Of a stretch of DNA of 64,000 nucleotides, positions 12,046-23,365 are shown one piece after another. The notes below the pieces were generated by a model. It ran no database searches. It worked only from the letters and a program-made list of their open reading frames with translations, and was not told where the DNA came from. Location: assembly GCA_963920665.1 (NCBI GenBank), contig OY987268.1, positions 6,450,501-6,514,500 of the forward strand. Reading direction: 5' to 3'. The position numbers and the translations under genes are program-made. The first letter of the stretch is position 1. The number at the start of each line of letters is the position of its first letter. The DNA is from Straminergon stramineum. Its lineage: Eukaryota; Streptophyta; Bryopsida; Hypnales; Calliergonaceae.

Positions 12046-15000
12046 CTGCACCAGCAGGAAATCAGTCCCTTCCACAAATGGAACCCTAAAACGTAAAACC
12101 CTAAACCCTAACCCTGATCTGCTTCAGCATATGCATGCTTGACGCTTCAATGCTGGGGGCACATTCGTCATAAAGTTCTTGGAACACACAGCGTCACAGG
12201 AGGAATTTAAAATGTGCAGCTATGGAATGCTACAGAAAGAATTTCATAGTCAATGTGCAGTGATGATAGAATAGGATACCGGTACACTGGGATATACTAT
12301 ACATGGACTTTGAACACAAAAGGACATCTGTCTGTTTCCATTTTAACTTCTCCTAGATGTTAATATATTGGTGTCAAGGTTTTCTTGTATCGTCTCGATC
12401 TACACTAAGAATCAGTGTGTTGGGACACAGGGATCAAATGTAATGTTTACGCATTCATTAGAAGGAAACTTCGCAAAGTGGAGAGTTAAGTTATTGGTCC
12501 CTGCCTTCCGTTCGTTTCTCGAATGTTGAGAATCAAGGTGCCAGAAAGGCATACAATTATCGAGAATCAGTGTCTGTGCCACCAAGATAATTGATTATCA
12601 GTGTTTGAGAATTCATTCAATGAAAAAGTAAGAGTTGGGCGTCTTTCTTACCAAGAGGACCAGGGTCAATTCGTTGTCAGGCAACGGCTTCCCATCATCG
12701 AGAGGCTCCTTGGACAACATATCCACAAAATCAGGCACGTACTCCTCCCTCGTCTTGCAAAGCTCCCTCTCCTTGGCTCGCTCTCGGTGCTTCTCCACTT
12801 CCAACATCTTGGCTCCCATCTTGATCGCATTGTCTCGGATGGCTTTGAATATCCGGTTGTAGCCTTGCAGCTTCGTCAGGAACGTCAGACTCGGAATGAA
12901 GTCACTGATCACCGCGGCAAAATCCACTCTCGTCATTTGAGAAATCAGGCGCTCGAAATCTTCCTTCTCTTCTTGGGGAGCCCCATCCTTGCCAAAATAC
13001 CTGCAGTTAAGAAAGCATGCCATTTTAAATCACTTAAAAAAAAAAAAATCAAAATCGTAAGTAATTTTAAGCTTTGAACTGTAGATGAAGCAAGATTTGC
13101 TCTGGTTCTCAGTAGTCATAACCAGGAATGGTTTTACACAAAGTTCTTGCAGTTAGACTTTAATTAGCCTTGAGGCAAAACAAATGATTGATACATAAAA
13201 AAACAGTAATTGGAATATATACCTGGTATATCTAGTATAGGACATTTTATTTGGAGCAATATTTACTGCATCAGTGACCTTACATCTACATATTTGGAAG
13301 TCTAATGACTTTATGACAACCATACAGACACGTTCTATGCTTCAATGATAAATAAGGCATGCTCCTTATTTGGGACGCCTACAAAGTAAACAGAAAAGTG
13401 AAGTACATCAGAAAAAATAGTATTTCTAAAAAGGAGCAAGTCATTAAAACACGTAAATCATGGAGCGGGCATGTGAAAAAACCAGATGAGCAACTAAACA
13501 GGGTACTCAATGACAAATACAGAAGAACCTCTCTTAAGAAATACTCTGTAAAGGAATGAACCTCTCTAACGCGGTAATTGATTGCTGGTCCAATCCGGGG
13601 CCACATACAAACGTCAATAATGCAAATGACCCTCCCTAATGTAATATTGTCAGACAGTCCTAGACCCATTACTTTAGAGAGGTTCTACTCTCACAATGTA
13701 AACCAACAAAGTTCAATAATTTAGAAAAATTGATGTTTTTTGAAAAGGTGTATGTGAGAAACAGTCAAATTATTTTGGCAAATTTTTGCCACTAGCTCCT
13801 TAAACACTAAGAAAAATGTTTGAAAAAATGGATGAAATCACCAAACCCTTTAAAAAAAAATATAAAATTTACCAAAATTGGGATGAAAACTATTGATAAT
13901 AGATAACTCTATGGATGAACAGGCTCAAGTGGATTATTCAATCCATTTTTCCTCACTAGCATACATTCTAGTTTGCCGGTCACTCTACCACCAAAAGAAC
14001 AAAAGAAATTAGCAAGTGAGAAACCAGTTGAGATTCACAACTGAAGTTACCTTTTGTTGATCAACATCCGGGTCATGACATTCGCGCTGCATTCGTAAAG
14101 CCAGCTCTTCACATTGACAGGCTCCCCTTTCTGCGCAGACTCCTGCAGAACGGACATCATGTTCCTGAGCTCCTCCTGTCGCAAGCCTCGGTACGAGTTG
14201 TGGCGCTTGGGCGAGAACAACTCGCTGCTGCTGAACTTCCGGAGCTGGCGCCAGTAGGGTCCATACGGAGTTAGCACCAGCGTCTTGTAGTTGTCCGACA
14301 TCACTTCGAAGTAGAGTCCCTTGGGACGAGAGGAGAAGCTCACGTCGTTCGTTTGGAACACTTCCTTGGCGGCGGCTGCAGTGGAAATGATCACACATGG
14401 CACTGAACCTGGCCCACCCACCCACCAAAAAAACCCCATTTAATTAACACCAACACCATTAAGAATCAGCTCGAAAAACAAAAGCAAAATAAGAGAGCTA
14501 AGCTTAGTTCCCCCAAAGCATCACCATCGAAGTACACAGCAGATGTTGCAAATTCATGTTCCAAAACGTTGCTAAAAAACGTTACAATCCCCCCTTTTTC
14601 TAGTAGAGTATCCCGTGTCAAAAAGTCTTTCACTTGTCAAGATTTTCAGAGCTTGTTACAAGATTCAGAGTTTGCGCCAGCAAGATATATACATTATTTT
14701 GGTTGGAATGCGTCATACAAGTGTCAACATGCAATATTACCGAAGTCCTCTAAAGGCCCTGACAGCAAAAGCTATTGAATTCCGAAAATTTATATTACTC
14801 ATAATCATAATAACGAGCTCAGAAAATCATCTGCAAACTCATTAGAAAAAACGTAGCAGATTAATTTGTTCCCAGAGTTCCATTCGGTAAGGATTTGACT
14901 ATCCGTGTATCAAAAAGTCATACGCTCAGTTTGTCTGGGCAAACACGTATTTTCTGCCTGACTTATGATCCTACTATTGACCTAGAAGTTGGACAGTAGA

Positions 15001-15817
15001 AGCTGAAATCAAATAAGAGTCTGGGAGTCGAAGAGACAGTCGCATAATTAATCTGATCTGCTAGTCCTTGCTCAAGCCTCACGCACAACTGATCTTTCTA
15101 TCGAGCCAGAAAACTCGTTGAAAGCAACCAGTGTAGATTTGAGCCTTGAGTTCCATTTGAACAGTTCCCAAGTACGTGACCAACCATGATTGTGCTAAAT
15201 ACTCACAAAAATTCCTTATCAAGATTCAGAGTCTGTGTCCGCAAGAAGCAAGGCATGTTTTTGTCACAATCATGATACATACAATCATCTACCATCATGA
15301 AAAAAAACATTCTCCACGAGTTTCGCAGTACAGAAAACGGGGATTCAAACAACTGCAACAATTTTTTCTAGTGTACAAGACGATGATACAATCGCTCAAG
15401 CGTGGTTCACATCTGATCTACAAATCTGCAAAGTTGAAAAATATCAGGAAGAAACAGACACACAGCTCAAAAAATGAAAGGCGAAGGAGATTGAATCTCA
15501 GTAAGTGTTTTACCCAAGCGAAGATGCATGATGCCGCCGTACTTCGAAGCCAGATTCATGAGTGCCACATGCGGCATGCCATCGGCCAAGGCAAGCAGGT
15601 TGCCGAACACAGGCCACGGAGTCGGTCCCGGAGGCAAACGACCAGGAGACATTCCCTGTTGAGCTCGAAAATAAAAAACCACCAGCAACGTCGACACCAG
15701 CAAAATACACAAAGTTCCATACTCAAATGAGCTTCCAGGCCGCCAAGCAGCTGGATTGATCACTCCATAGAAGCTCCCATTCCCAACACTGGACTCGGAG
15801 CTCACACTCAACGCCAT
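11413..15817 (-). CDS. Cytochrome P450, A-type (CYP71 clan), four exons
   Basis: A haem-thiolate monooxygenase anchored in the ER membrane that needs NADPH-P450 reductase. The joined exons (15514-15817, 14051-14408, 12652-13000, 11413-12045) encode 547 residues. From the N-terminus there are a membrane anchor (about 33-50), the hinge PPGP (62-65), the C-helix YGPYWRQLRK (W154, R155), the I-helix oxygen-activation motif AGTET (342-346), the K-helix ETFR (399-402), PQRF (454-457) and the haem loop FGVGRRMCPG (477-486), with Cys484 as the iron ligand. All key residues are intact, and every intron is GT-AG with phases 1, 2 and 0. The length slightly exceeds the usual 500-520 because of about 30 extra N-terminal residues. 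The sequence fits the CYP71 clan, as in plant secondary or phenylpropanoid metabolism; I cannot assign a family number or substrate. There is no neighbouring P450, so no tandem cluster is visible. The exons are GC-rich against AT-rich introns. Confidence 0.92.
12082..12115. repeat. Interstitial telomere-like repeat in P450 intron 3
   Basis: AACCCTAAA at 12082 and AAACCCTAAACCCTAACCCT at 12096-12115 are plant telomere-type repeats, 37 bp upstream of the exon 4 acceptor (transcript sense). Confidence 0.8.
12652..13000 (-). CDS. P450 exon 3
   Basis: The acceptor AACTGCAG precedes GTATTTTGG, so the joined protein reads INKRYFGKDG. It runs in frame to NELTLVLL and ends before the donor GTAAGAAAG, phase 0. 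It covers helices D to H. Confidence 0.88.
13001..14050 (-). other. P450 intron 2
   Basis: A 1,050-bp AT-rich GT-AG intron in phase 2. Short frames on both strands have no recognisable content. No transposon end was identified. Confidence 0.75.
14051..14408 (-). CDS. P450 exon 2
   Basis: The acceptor GGGCCAG precedes GTTCAGTGCC, so the joined protein reads LRLGSVPCVIIS, typical of beta-strand 1 in A-type P450s. The exon carries the WRQLRK C-helix and ends at AACAAAAG, followed by the donor GTAACTTC. Confidence 0.88.
14409..15513 (-). other. P450 intron 1
   Basis: A 1,105-bp AT-rich GT-AG intron in phase 1. No recognisable gene or element lies inside. Confidence 0.75.
15514..15817 (-). CDS. 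P450 exon 1
   Basis: Starts at ATG 15817 and encodes the anchor, the PPGP hinge and MHLRLG. It ends at CGCTTGG, followed by the donor GTAAAAC. The split Gly codon (phase 1) is completed by exon 2. Confidence 0.88.
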
Positions 15818-16270
15818 TGCAACCCAACCTATTTTGTGACGACAGGCTTTTCCAACTCTCTCATTTAAACCTTTGGGCCAACCGTGTTAGCTTTGGGTTT
15901 CTTGATGATGCTGTGGCAATTCCTTCGAAAGTGAACTGTCTCTCATCACTCTCATCAGTCTATCATACATTAAGTTAAAGATTACTTCAGTGGGCTTCAT
16001 GCTTGCACTGCGTGATCAGGAAACGCAAGTTCAAGACAAATCACTTCATATTCCTAGACTGTTGGATCTAGTCTCGTTGCGGTATAATTGCAGTGTTAGA
16101 TGCACTTGATATTCCTTTTCATTCTCGTGATACGAGGTAGAGAAAATTCGAATTGTCAAAAATATTCTGTATAAAAAGCATGTGTTGTCTCTAGTGGCTT
16201 TTAGAGGCACGCAGAAATTTCGGGCGCCAGGTGAGTGCGGCCAGAGAAAGGAATGTAGCTCTCTCTCGGC

Positions 16271-16360
16271 TTCTGAGTTGACGTAAGGTAACGTACGGTA
16301 GTGTGCTTTCGACTTCTGAGTTGACTTAAGGCAACGTAAGGTAGTGTACCTAAACACGAC
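16271..16360. repeat. 43-bp-period tandem duplication
   Basis: TTCTGAGTTGACGTAAGGTA at 16271 recurs as TTCTGAGTTGACTTAAGGCA at 16314, each followed by ACGTA, GGTAGTGT. Two imperfect units. Confidence 0.8.
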
Positions 16361-16762
16361 CCTGCTCTATAAGCGACCACTAACAAAGAAGTATATTTTG
16401 CTTTCTTCATTGTACTAATAGTAGGTAGTCACGGCTTCTTCATGAACCCCAAGTTCTCTGAATAATGAAATAGTTATGAGGAAAACAAGGAGCCAATGGG
16501 ACGCAGTTGAGGGTGAAGAAACTGTGACACTCTTTCCGGTGTGTCTAGCTTGGAGAATCAACAACTGTAGAATCGATTTACTTGAAGAGCGGGTGGGGTA
16601 ATTGCCCAGGATTTCTGGATTCTGGAAGCAATGCGCACAGCTCTTGCCACCACGAGCTCCAGCAACCACGAAGTCGGCAGCGATGGTGAAATATGTAGCG
16701 ACGATGAAATCAAGAGCGGAGCAGTGAAACTATTGATTGAAAGGGAAAAAATTTAGCTTGCA

Positions 16763-16822
16763 AAGCCTTCTCCACGCTTGTTATTCACCTCCTGAGGAGA
16801 ATAACATGCGTGGAGAAGGCTT
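16763..16822. repeat. 24-bp-arm hairpin
   Basis: The arms are 16763-16786 (AAGCCTTCTCCACGC, T, TGTTATTC) and 16799-16822, and pair at 23 of 24 positions around a 12-nt loop (ACCTCCTGAGGA). No open frame crosses it. It could be a small-RNA precursor or a decayed fold-back element. Confidence 0.75.
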
Positions 16823-17880
16823 CACAGAGAAAGCATATTCTACTACGGTGAGAGAGCTGTGAACCAACGTGAAGACGTCAGGTTACCATTATGTGGAGAA
16901 TGCTCTCGGAATGAAGAAGCTGTGACTCCCCCTAGTGTTAGTGACCAATATGTTTCATAACTAGTTGCCACGAAGGTCCAAAAACTCAATGAAACGACTT
17001 GGGTTATTAGATGCCAATTTCATTTTTCTTCCTACAAAATTTATGTCAAAGGAATTTAGCTTCCCCCAAATGCTATCTTCCTTATTTCACATTAATGTAC
17101 TTACGTAAAGGAAGCACAATCCCTTACACTAAGAGAGGATTGATCATCCCCTCATTGATTTCCTCATTCCAGGGTCTCTAATTGCAAATATGAACTCAAA
17201 ATTTCCAAATTTTATCATGGTTGCCAAAATAATTAAAAAAAAATTCCAGTGTTTTCGCCAAGAGTCAACCGCAGCCGGCTGGGGTAACGAGACAATCCCG
17301 CTGGCCAGTATCTTCGCCGTGTATTTAGACTGGAAGTTGCGTGCAGACTTAGTAAAGCTGCTGCTATTAATTTGCAAATTTAGAGCAAGGACGCAACTTG
17401 CTGAGGGTTGCACTAAAACTGACGTGAACAGTTCATTCGACGAAGCCTGATTTGAAACTTCCACTGGAACTGTGGGGAGCGACCTGGGTCTGGACAGGTC
17501 ATGACATTCTTTCAATAGTGTGGTCTACTAACAGCAATTCTTAAAGACTACCCTAATTTGAAAGGACGTGCAGACGGTGCAGTTTTCACGAATCTACGGC
17601 ATTTCTGACCAATGTCCGGGAAGAACCGGCGGCTAGTTCCAAGTTAGCCGGTGGAATTAGTAAAAAAACCGGTTGCAATTTGAAAAGATCGGCTAAAAAC
17701 CGGTGGAAAAAAACAAAAAAATTGATTCTGAATGGGAAATAGAGAAAATAACCGGACACTGTACTTGAAAAAACTCAAAAAACTTCCCGAATGCTGTTTC
17801 TGACTGATCTTTATTTGGACATTTTCAAGTTCAAGGATTTGTGGTTTGGCATTCATTGGCAAGATCAAATTGAATCCTGA

Positions 17881-18330
17881 TGAGTGTGAAGAAAGTACAT
17901 GCTAGAGGATACATGGTCCCGCAATTGGTGTAGTTGGAACCTTCTACGGTACCTGGCGTGTAGATTTTTCGCGTACTAGGATTCAATATGAGCTTGTGTG
18001 GACCTCAATGTAGACAAATATATGGTGGACTGGCTCATTCTTCACCCCATATTTTTAGGGGGATCCTGTGTAGCCTGAGCTAGCGACCTCCAGCGAGTTT
18101 GGGGAGGCGGATTAAAGCAAATTTCTGGCTGAAATTTCGTGACGTCTATGTGCCTCGTCCTTGGCCACCTCGAGTTCGTCGGCGAGTTCAAGGAGCGAGG
18201 AGATTGTGGGGTGGGCGCTCAACCAGGACTCCCCCTAATTATCGTCAAATTCATAGTAAGCTTATGGCACTACTGACAATGAAGGTGCCAGGGAACACCC
18301 ATCAGTTACTGGACACTCAACTGGGCAATA
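17881..18330. repeat. Long direct repeat, left copy
   Basis: Begins TGAGTGTGAAGAAAGTACAT and shares with 18871-19357 the blocks CCCGCAATTGGTGTAGTTGG, GACCTCCAGCGAGTTTGGGG and CCAGGGAACAC. The two copies lie in the same orientation with a 990-bp offset. They could be terminal repeats of a miniature LTR element or a segmental duplication. Confidence 0.75.
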
Positions 18331-18339
18331 GAGTGAACT

Positions 18340-18436
18340 CATTAAAATGGCGGTATTATGGTAAAATGGCGCAGAATATGTTACGAATTGCACGACATTC
18401 CATCAAAATGGCGGAATAATACCGCCATTTTAATGA
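18340..18436. repeat. Inverted repeat with 20-bp perfect arms
   Basis: CATTAAAATGGCGGTATTAT at 18340-18359 pairs perfectly with 18417-18436 across a 57-nt spacer that also contains AAAATGGCG units. Weaker complementarity extends outward. Confidence 0.85.
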
Positions 18437-18785
18437 AATTGCCTATTATCTAGTGTGCCTTGTGCCCTTGCCAAAGTCAAACTAAAAGTAAAAGTAATTT
18501 TAAAATTTTAAAATTCATAATACCTTTAAAATTGAACATCTTCTCTTTCGTGAGTCAGAACACCATGAAACAAAACATTCATATTTTTTGAGTGCATGGA
18601 CATAGAGAAATTGACATAGAAATACATGTGCATGGTGTGAGGCCGTAGGCTGCCCTTCTTGCAATTTTGATGAGGGCAACTGGAAATGCAAGCTTCCACA
18701 ACACTGGGCACTCATGGTTAGACAGTGGATGCTGAACAATGCACAACCCGCCTTTCCCCTGTGGTTACAGTCCATTGTTTAGGGG

Positions 18786-18789
18786 TTAA
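18786..18789. repeat. Orphan TTAA-type terminus
   Basis: TTGTTTAGGGGTTAA at 18775-18789 matches the right-end signature of the TTAA elements (reverse complement TTAACCCCTAAACAA). I could not find its left partner. Confidence 0.4.
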
Positions 18790-18870
18790 AGGTATGCATG
18801 GACGGACTAGTGTGCCTTATGCAATTGCTGCAATAAAAAAAACTAATAGAATTTTGTAATTTTAAATTCA

Positions 18871-19357
18871 TGAGTGTGAAGAAAGTACATACTAAGGCTT
18901 TGAGGGTACATGGTCCCGCAATTGGTGTAGTTGGAACCTTCTATGGTACCTGGCATGTAGATTTTTCACATACTAGGATTCAATCTGAGCTTGCGCAGAC
19001 CACAATCTAGGCATTCAAATACATGGTGGGCTGGCTTGGCTTATTCTTCACCCCATATTTTTACGGAGGATCATGTGTAAATTGATAGCCTAAGCTAAGT
19101 GACCTCCAGCGAGTTTGGGGAGGCGGGATTAACAAAATGTAAAGCAAATTTCAGGCTGAATTTCGTAACTTCAATGTGTCTTTCCCTTGACCCACGTCCA
19201 GTTCGTCTGCGAGTTCAAGGAGTGAGGAACTTTTGGGGTGGGCGCTTAAGTGCTCAACCAGAATGCAATCCCCCTTATCGTCAAACTCTTAGTATGGCAC
19301 TACTGATAATGAAGTTGCCAGGGAACACTCAATTATTGGGCACTCAACTGTGCTATA
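18871..19357. repeat. Long direct repeat, right copy
   Basis: Partner of 17881-18330, in the same order and orientation but with small insertions and deletions. The shared tail is CCAGGGAACAC followed by GGGCACTCAACTG. Confidence 0.75.
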
Positions 19358-19740
19358 CGGTAGGAATACCATAGACAGTTAAGATAAGCATTTCAGCCCT
19401 GTAGGATATGGAAAATTCATGGGTAAAATTGAGCTCAATGTTTGAAGAAAATGAAAAAGATGGGGAAGAATGCAAAAAAATGGAATTTTTTTTCTTCAAG
19501 AACGAACATTTTATTCAATATAATCGTAGATTCTTCACATGGACCCCATTCCTATCTCATAGCTTCACCTAAAATAGCTTTCTTTTGAACTTGTTACTTA
19601 TCAAGTTTGAGCAAATCAAATCTTTTTCAATCAACAATAGAAACAACTATTGTTGGTTTTAGAACGCCCTATCATCAATGTTGTGCCATTGGACGAGGGG
19701 GTTTGTTTATGATATTCCTACCACAGTGAACTTCAAGTAT

Positions 19741-20075
19741 AACTAGTGTGTCACGTGCCATTGGCCATTGCAATAGTCAAAATAAAAGTAAAATTAGTTT
19801 TCTAATTTTTTAATTCATAAAAACTTCAAAATTCAATAACTTTTACATTGTAGATCCAAACACCATGAAACAAAGCCCACACACCTTTCTTTGGAGAGAG
19901 CTTTCCAATGGTACAAAGAACATGACCAGGGGGCACACAATATAGGAGATTTCAACATAATAAAAAAACAAGCACAATCTAACTTAATGTATGGACTTGT
20001 GTGCCATATGTTGTTGCCATAGACAAAATTAAAATTAAATTAATTTTCTATTTTTTTTTAATTCATAACAAGGCA
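19741..20075. repeat. Degenerate units of an ACTAGTGTGCC repeat
   Basis: Versions of ACTAGTGTGCC, TGCCATTGCC and GTCAAAATAAAAGTAAAATT, followed by TTTTTAATTCATAA, occur near 18451, 18809, 19742 and 19994. This is a locally amplified, diverged unit. The sequence downstream of the 19.74-kb unit (CACCATGAAACAAAG) recurs near 18568 and, more distantly, near 24190. Confidence 0.5.
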
Positions 20076-20130
20076 TGTGGGCCCTAGAGAATCACCTATG
20101 TACAAAAAAAATTGTACATATACATCAAAA

Positions 20131-20334
20131 TGCAACATTTAACTACTTCTGAACTTTTAAAAGTCTACATTTAGTAATGGTCATTGGGAGAAAAAAAATG
20201 GTCATTATGGGACAATTCAAAACATCAGGAGATCTATGCAAAACATCTGGAGATCTCCAGATGTTATTATTTGGTAATCTCTAGATGCTTAGTCTAGAAT
20301 TCAATGAATAGTCAAAAAGTAGTTAAACGTGGCA
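20131..20334. mobile_element. MITE family J, copy 2 (uninterrupted)
   Basis: The ends are TGCAACATTTAACTACTT and, reverse-complemented, TGCCACGTTTAACTACTT. The 204-bp element is flanked by TCAAAA and TCAAAG (5 of 6 identical). Its centre is a 24-bp perfect palindrome at 20242-20265 (AACATCTGGAGA and its complement). Confidence 0.7.
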
Positions 20335-21050
20335 TCAAAGTACTTGTTCTCACAACATGTAGATAGGGATTATTCTTAGAAATTGAGGGATATTGTTTCT
20401 AAAGCCCAAGGGGAGTAAATAGATTTTTGCATTTTTCTTTTATACTACAACTAATTTCGTACATTTGAGCATGTAAAATTCCTTTGTGAAAATCTAATTG
20501 CAATAAAGAGATATATATGGGTGATTCCAAATAGAATTGCAAGAAACACTTCACGTTTTTGGCTCAAAATGCAATTATTGGCTATAGGATTGGTGGTACT
20601 ATAGACTACTAACAATTTTGCTTGTCAACATGTGCCCGCAAATCTCAACCGTTGATTCAAGGCGCTTGCAAATTAAAACCATCGATTCAGTACTATGCAA
20701 TTCTATGTAGTACTATAGACTACTACAAAATACTACAAAAGCCTCTGGGAGCAGAAAATAGCAAAAAAGGGGTCTATGGACCTTTTCATTTTTAGTTACT
20801 TAAAAAATTTCATAAAAAATGCGATTTTACTAGAGAAGATTGCGCTCGCATTGCACTAAGAAATTCAATTAGGAAATTTTTTCCCTCTTTGTAGACTTCA
20901 TGTAAAGGAAGGTCACTTTGGCCCCATGTGGGCAACTGACATGTTACTATTTTCATAAAAATTCATCCTTAGTCTTTGTAATGTTAGTAGACCTCCAACA
21001 TGTCCAATTGGAGGCTTCAAATTTGCATTTTTGGGTCAAAAATAGGACTA

Positions 21051-21070
21051 CCCCCCCCCCCCCCCCCCCC
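21051..21070. repeat. Homopolymer C20
   Basis: Twenty consecutive C residues in otherwise AT-rich DNA. The exact length may be affected by sequencing. Confidence 0.9.
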
Positions 21071-21348
21071 AAATGGCCAAGGTAGACACTCAATTGGAGG
21101 CACGTTAAAAATAGTAAAATATTTTTTTTTAATTTGAAAAAACTACATAATGTCTAAAACTATCACATGTACCTTCATTCCAAATTTCATGCCAAACAGA
21201 CAAATGATGTAAAAGTTATGAGCAAAAAAGACTTATTTGATGGCAAGGGGACAAAAATAAGACAAGTGTTTCTTGCAATCACCCATATCCTCTATCCTAG
21301 AGTATCAATCTTGCACTTGTAAGCAAGGCTAAACTTCTTTGGATCTCC

Positions 21349-22727
21349 TCATATCAAGTCCACTACATTCATTGGCATTTCATTAATTTGTGTACTATAA
21401 TAATTTTCCATATCTCTCAAAATTCAGATGTCACCACTTCTTACAAAATTTACAGCCATGCACTGCACATCAATAGGTAGAATCAATCAATTCAAATTTC
21501 AAATGACCAATGCACTAAGTGCCATAAAATAGAATTCTAGACTATAAATTATGGAACAGGCTTCAAACAAAACTACAGTAAATACCTTCCAACTAAATTG
21601 CCTTGAGTGAACAATATGGTGAATATAGAGCTCATGGTTATTGGGAAGATCAAAGTTGATTACCAAAGACACCTGACAGAAAAAATTATGTCAATAAGAT
21701 CTTCCGAACCTAAAGCCTTTGACAAAATAAGTGAGCTAATGTAAATGTAATGTGTTATCAAAAGCAAACAAAAATTGAATTAAAATAACTATCATCATTC
21801 CAACACTAGAACAAAAGCATCCACGCTAAGCATGATCTAAATTTTCAACAACAATCAACACTATCATGCGGGTCTTTTATCCCCCAAATTGCATCTACTT
21901 TGCAATACAAAGACACAAGCAAGGAGAAGAACAAACGACACCCACTTGTTGGACGTCAAGACCCCAAGCCCAAACATTTGTTGCAATAAGGACTCGTATT
22001 ATGCTAAAGCAGAACTCAACCATGATTGCATCATGCTCCTTTTGAGGCATATCACCGTGCATTGCAGACACAATAAAGTTGTTACTTCTCATCTTCTCTA
22101 TTAGCCAATCCGTATGTAGAAAGCAATATATCAATCAAAACCCATGGACCTTAAAAAAAATTTACAGATGTCAACAGCATGAAAGGCAATATTACTATTC
22201 CAACAAAATCACTTGACCCCAACAACCCGATAACCCTATTTCTTCATGAACGACTAGAATTACAATACAATTCAAGTGAGCATCCAAGCAGAAAAATAGT
22301 CATAATTTACCAACCTTTCACTTGGTATTGCAGAAAATCACAGCTTAAGTGATTGTGAGTGTATCATAGAGATCACACAATGTATCAAATTTCCACTCTT
22401 CTCTCTCAATAACAACAACAAATTGTTTTATTCCCTGTTGAAGAGGAATCCAATAGAAGTGTTCAATTTTGCAAGTACTTTAAGCATAGAAATGAAAACA
22501 AGCGTGTAATATTTGTGCACGTACCATTGAACATACAACCCAAATCCAAAAAAATCAAGATGCTATGCTTGCAATATCATCACAAAACGAGATGACAAAA
22601 TATGAGAATTACTTCTCACCTCCAAAGTCAATTCATCATGTTTCACGAGAATATGTACGGGGTCAATCAGGAATTTGTTTGTCATCTTCAAAATCTCATG
22701 AGACAAAGTTGTTGATGCTAGTACAAC
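21349..22727 (-). pseudogene. eIF4A-III (DEAD-box helicase) pseudogene, 5'-truncated
   Basis: Five exon remnants lie in gene order: 22620-22727 ([20 protein letters not shown]), 22311-22434 (GIKQF...[17 protein letters not shown]), 21946-22109 ([20 protein letters not shown], then MPQKE and GLDVQQ), 21596-21672 (VSLVINFDLPNNHELYIH) and 21349-21462 (ILRD, YYSTQI, EMPMNVVDLI and stop). They match helicase domain 2 of eIF4A-III, an exon-junction-complex RNA helicase, through to its C-terminus. Introns are still present, so this is a duplicated gene and not a retrocopy. It is dead: in-frame stops follow LTIT, NTK and GDI, the acceptor before the DWL exon reads GG instead of AG, motif VI (HRIGRSGR in the family) is HHIVHSRQ, and DVWARG reads NVWAWG. 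The helicase core N-terminal to the VVLISATL region is absent. Confidence 0.85.
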
Positions 22728-23365
22728 CTAAAATATTTATTAATAGACATATTAGTTCATCCTAAACTTCTTTATCTAATTTCCACTTTGTACTAGTAAA
22801 TTAAACTTAAGCAACTATTATCTGACTAATTACAAGAGCTTATAAGATGCAACACTCATACTAAATAGAAGAGAACAGAATTGGACAACATCCTTGTCTA
22901 ATAGGTTACTAAGAGGAAGCACAACAAATTTCAATGAACTTTAAACTACATCCCAATCCCCCAACACTTCATCCCTATTTGTTTGCCATGATATTGAAGG
23001 CTTGAGCGGCAATCTCCGCAACATTCTCTATACAAACTTCGTCGTTTCAATGAATTAAATTTCATCCATAGTTTGAACCCAAGTTCCCCAATGCCTCCTC
23101 CTATTGCTTAGTAACAAGGGTTTGATCCAAGATGTTGAAAGCACTACTCTAACAAAGGCATTCATCAGGATATGACAAAAGCTTACAACTTTTGATAGTA
23201 ATGCTCTATGAATTGGATTTCAACCAACTCATTGGGGAAATCGGAGAAGAGAAGAATACACCGTAATTATTGATGTATTGGGTTTCTGTGAACCCCATTA
23301 CATCGCAAAGTGGAGGACTCTAAAGAGCCCTAAACCCAAATTCATTGCAAGAATGGACTCACTCT

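Larger units (their letters stand above)
15818..17880. other. P450 upstream region; no gene recognised
   Basis: Mixed-composition DNA with a 43-bp-period duplication (16271-16360) and a strong hairpin (16763-16822). Frames such as 17144-17515 on the minus strand show no family resemblance. No clear TATA box was identified for the P450. Confidence 0.4.

Noticed and set aside
12046..12075. Extending P450 exon 4 upstream to an earlier in-frame start
   Set aside because: The added residues would break the phase set by exon 3, and the acceptor CTGGTGCAG gives the canonical LLELFNAGTET junction.
12601..13077. 158-codon plus-strand frame
   Set aside because: It is the antisense shadow of P450 exon 3 plus flanking intron; the minus strand carries the conserved protein.
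15176..15730. 184-codon plus-strand frame
   Set aside because: It is antisense to P450 exon 1 and part of intron 1, with no recognisable domain.
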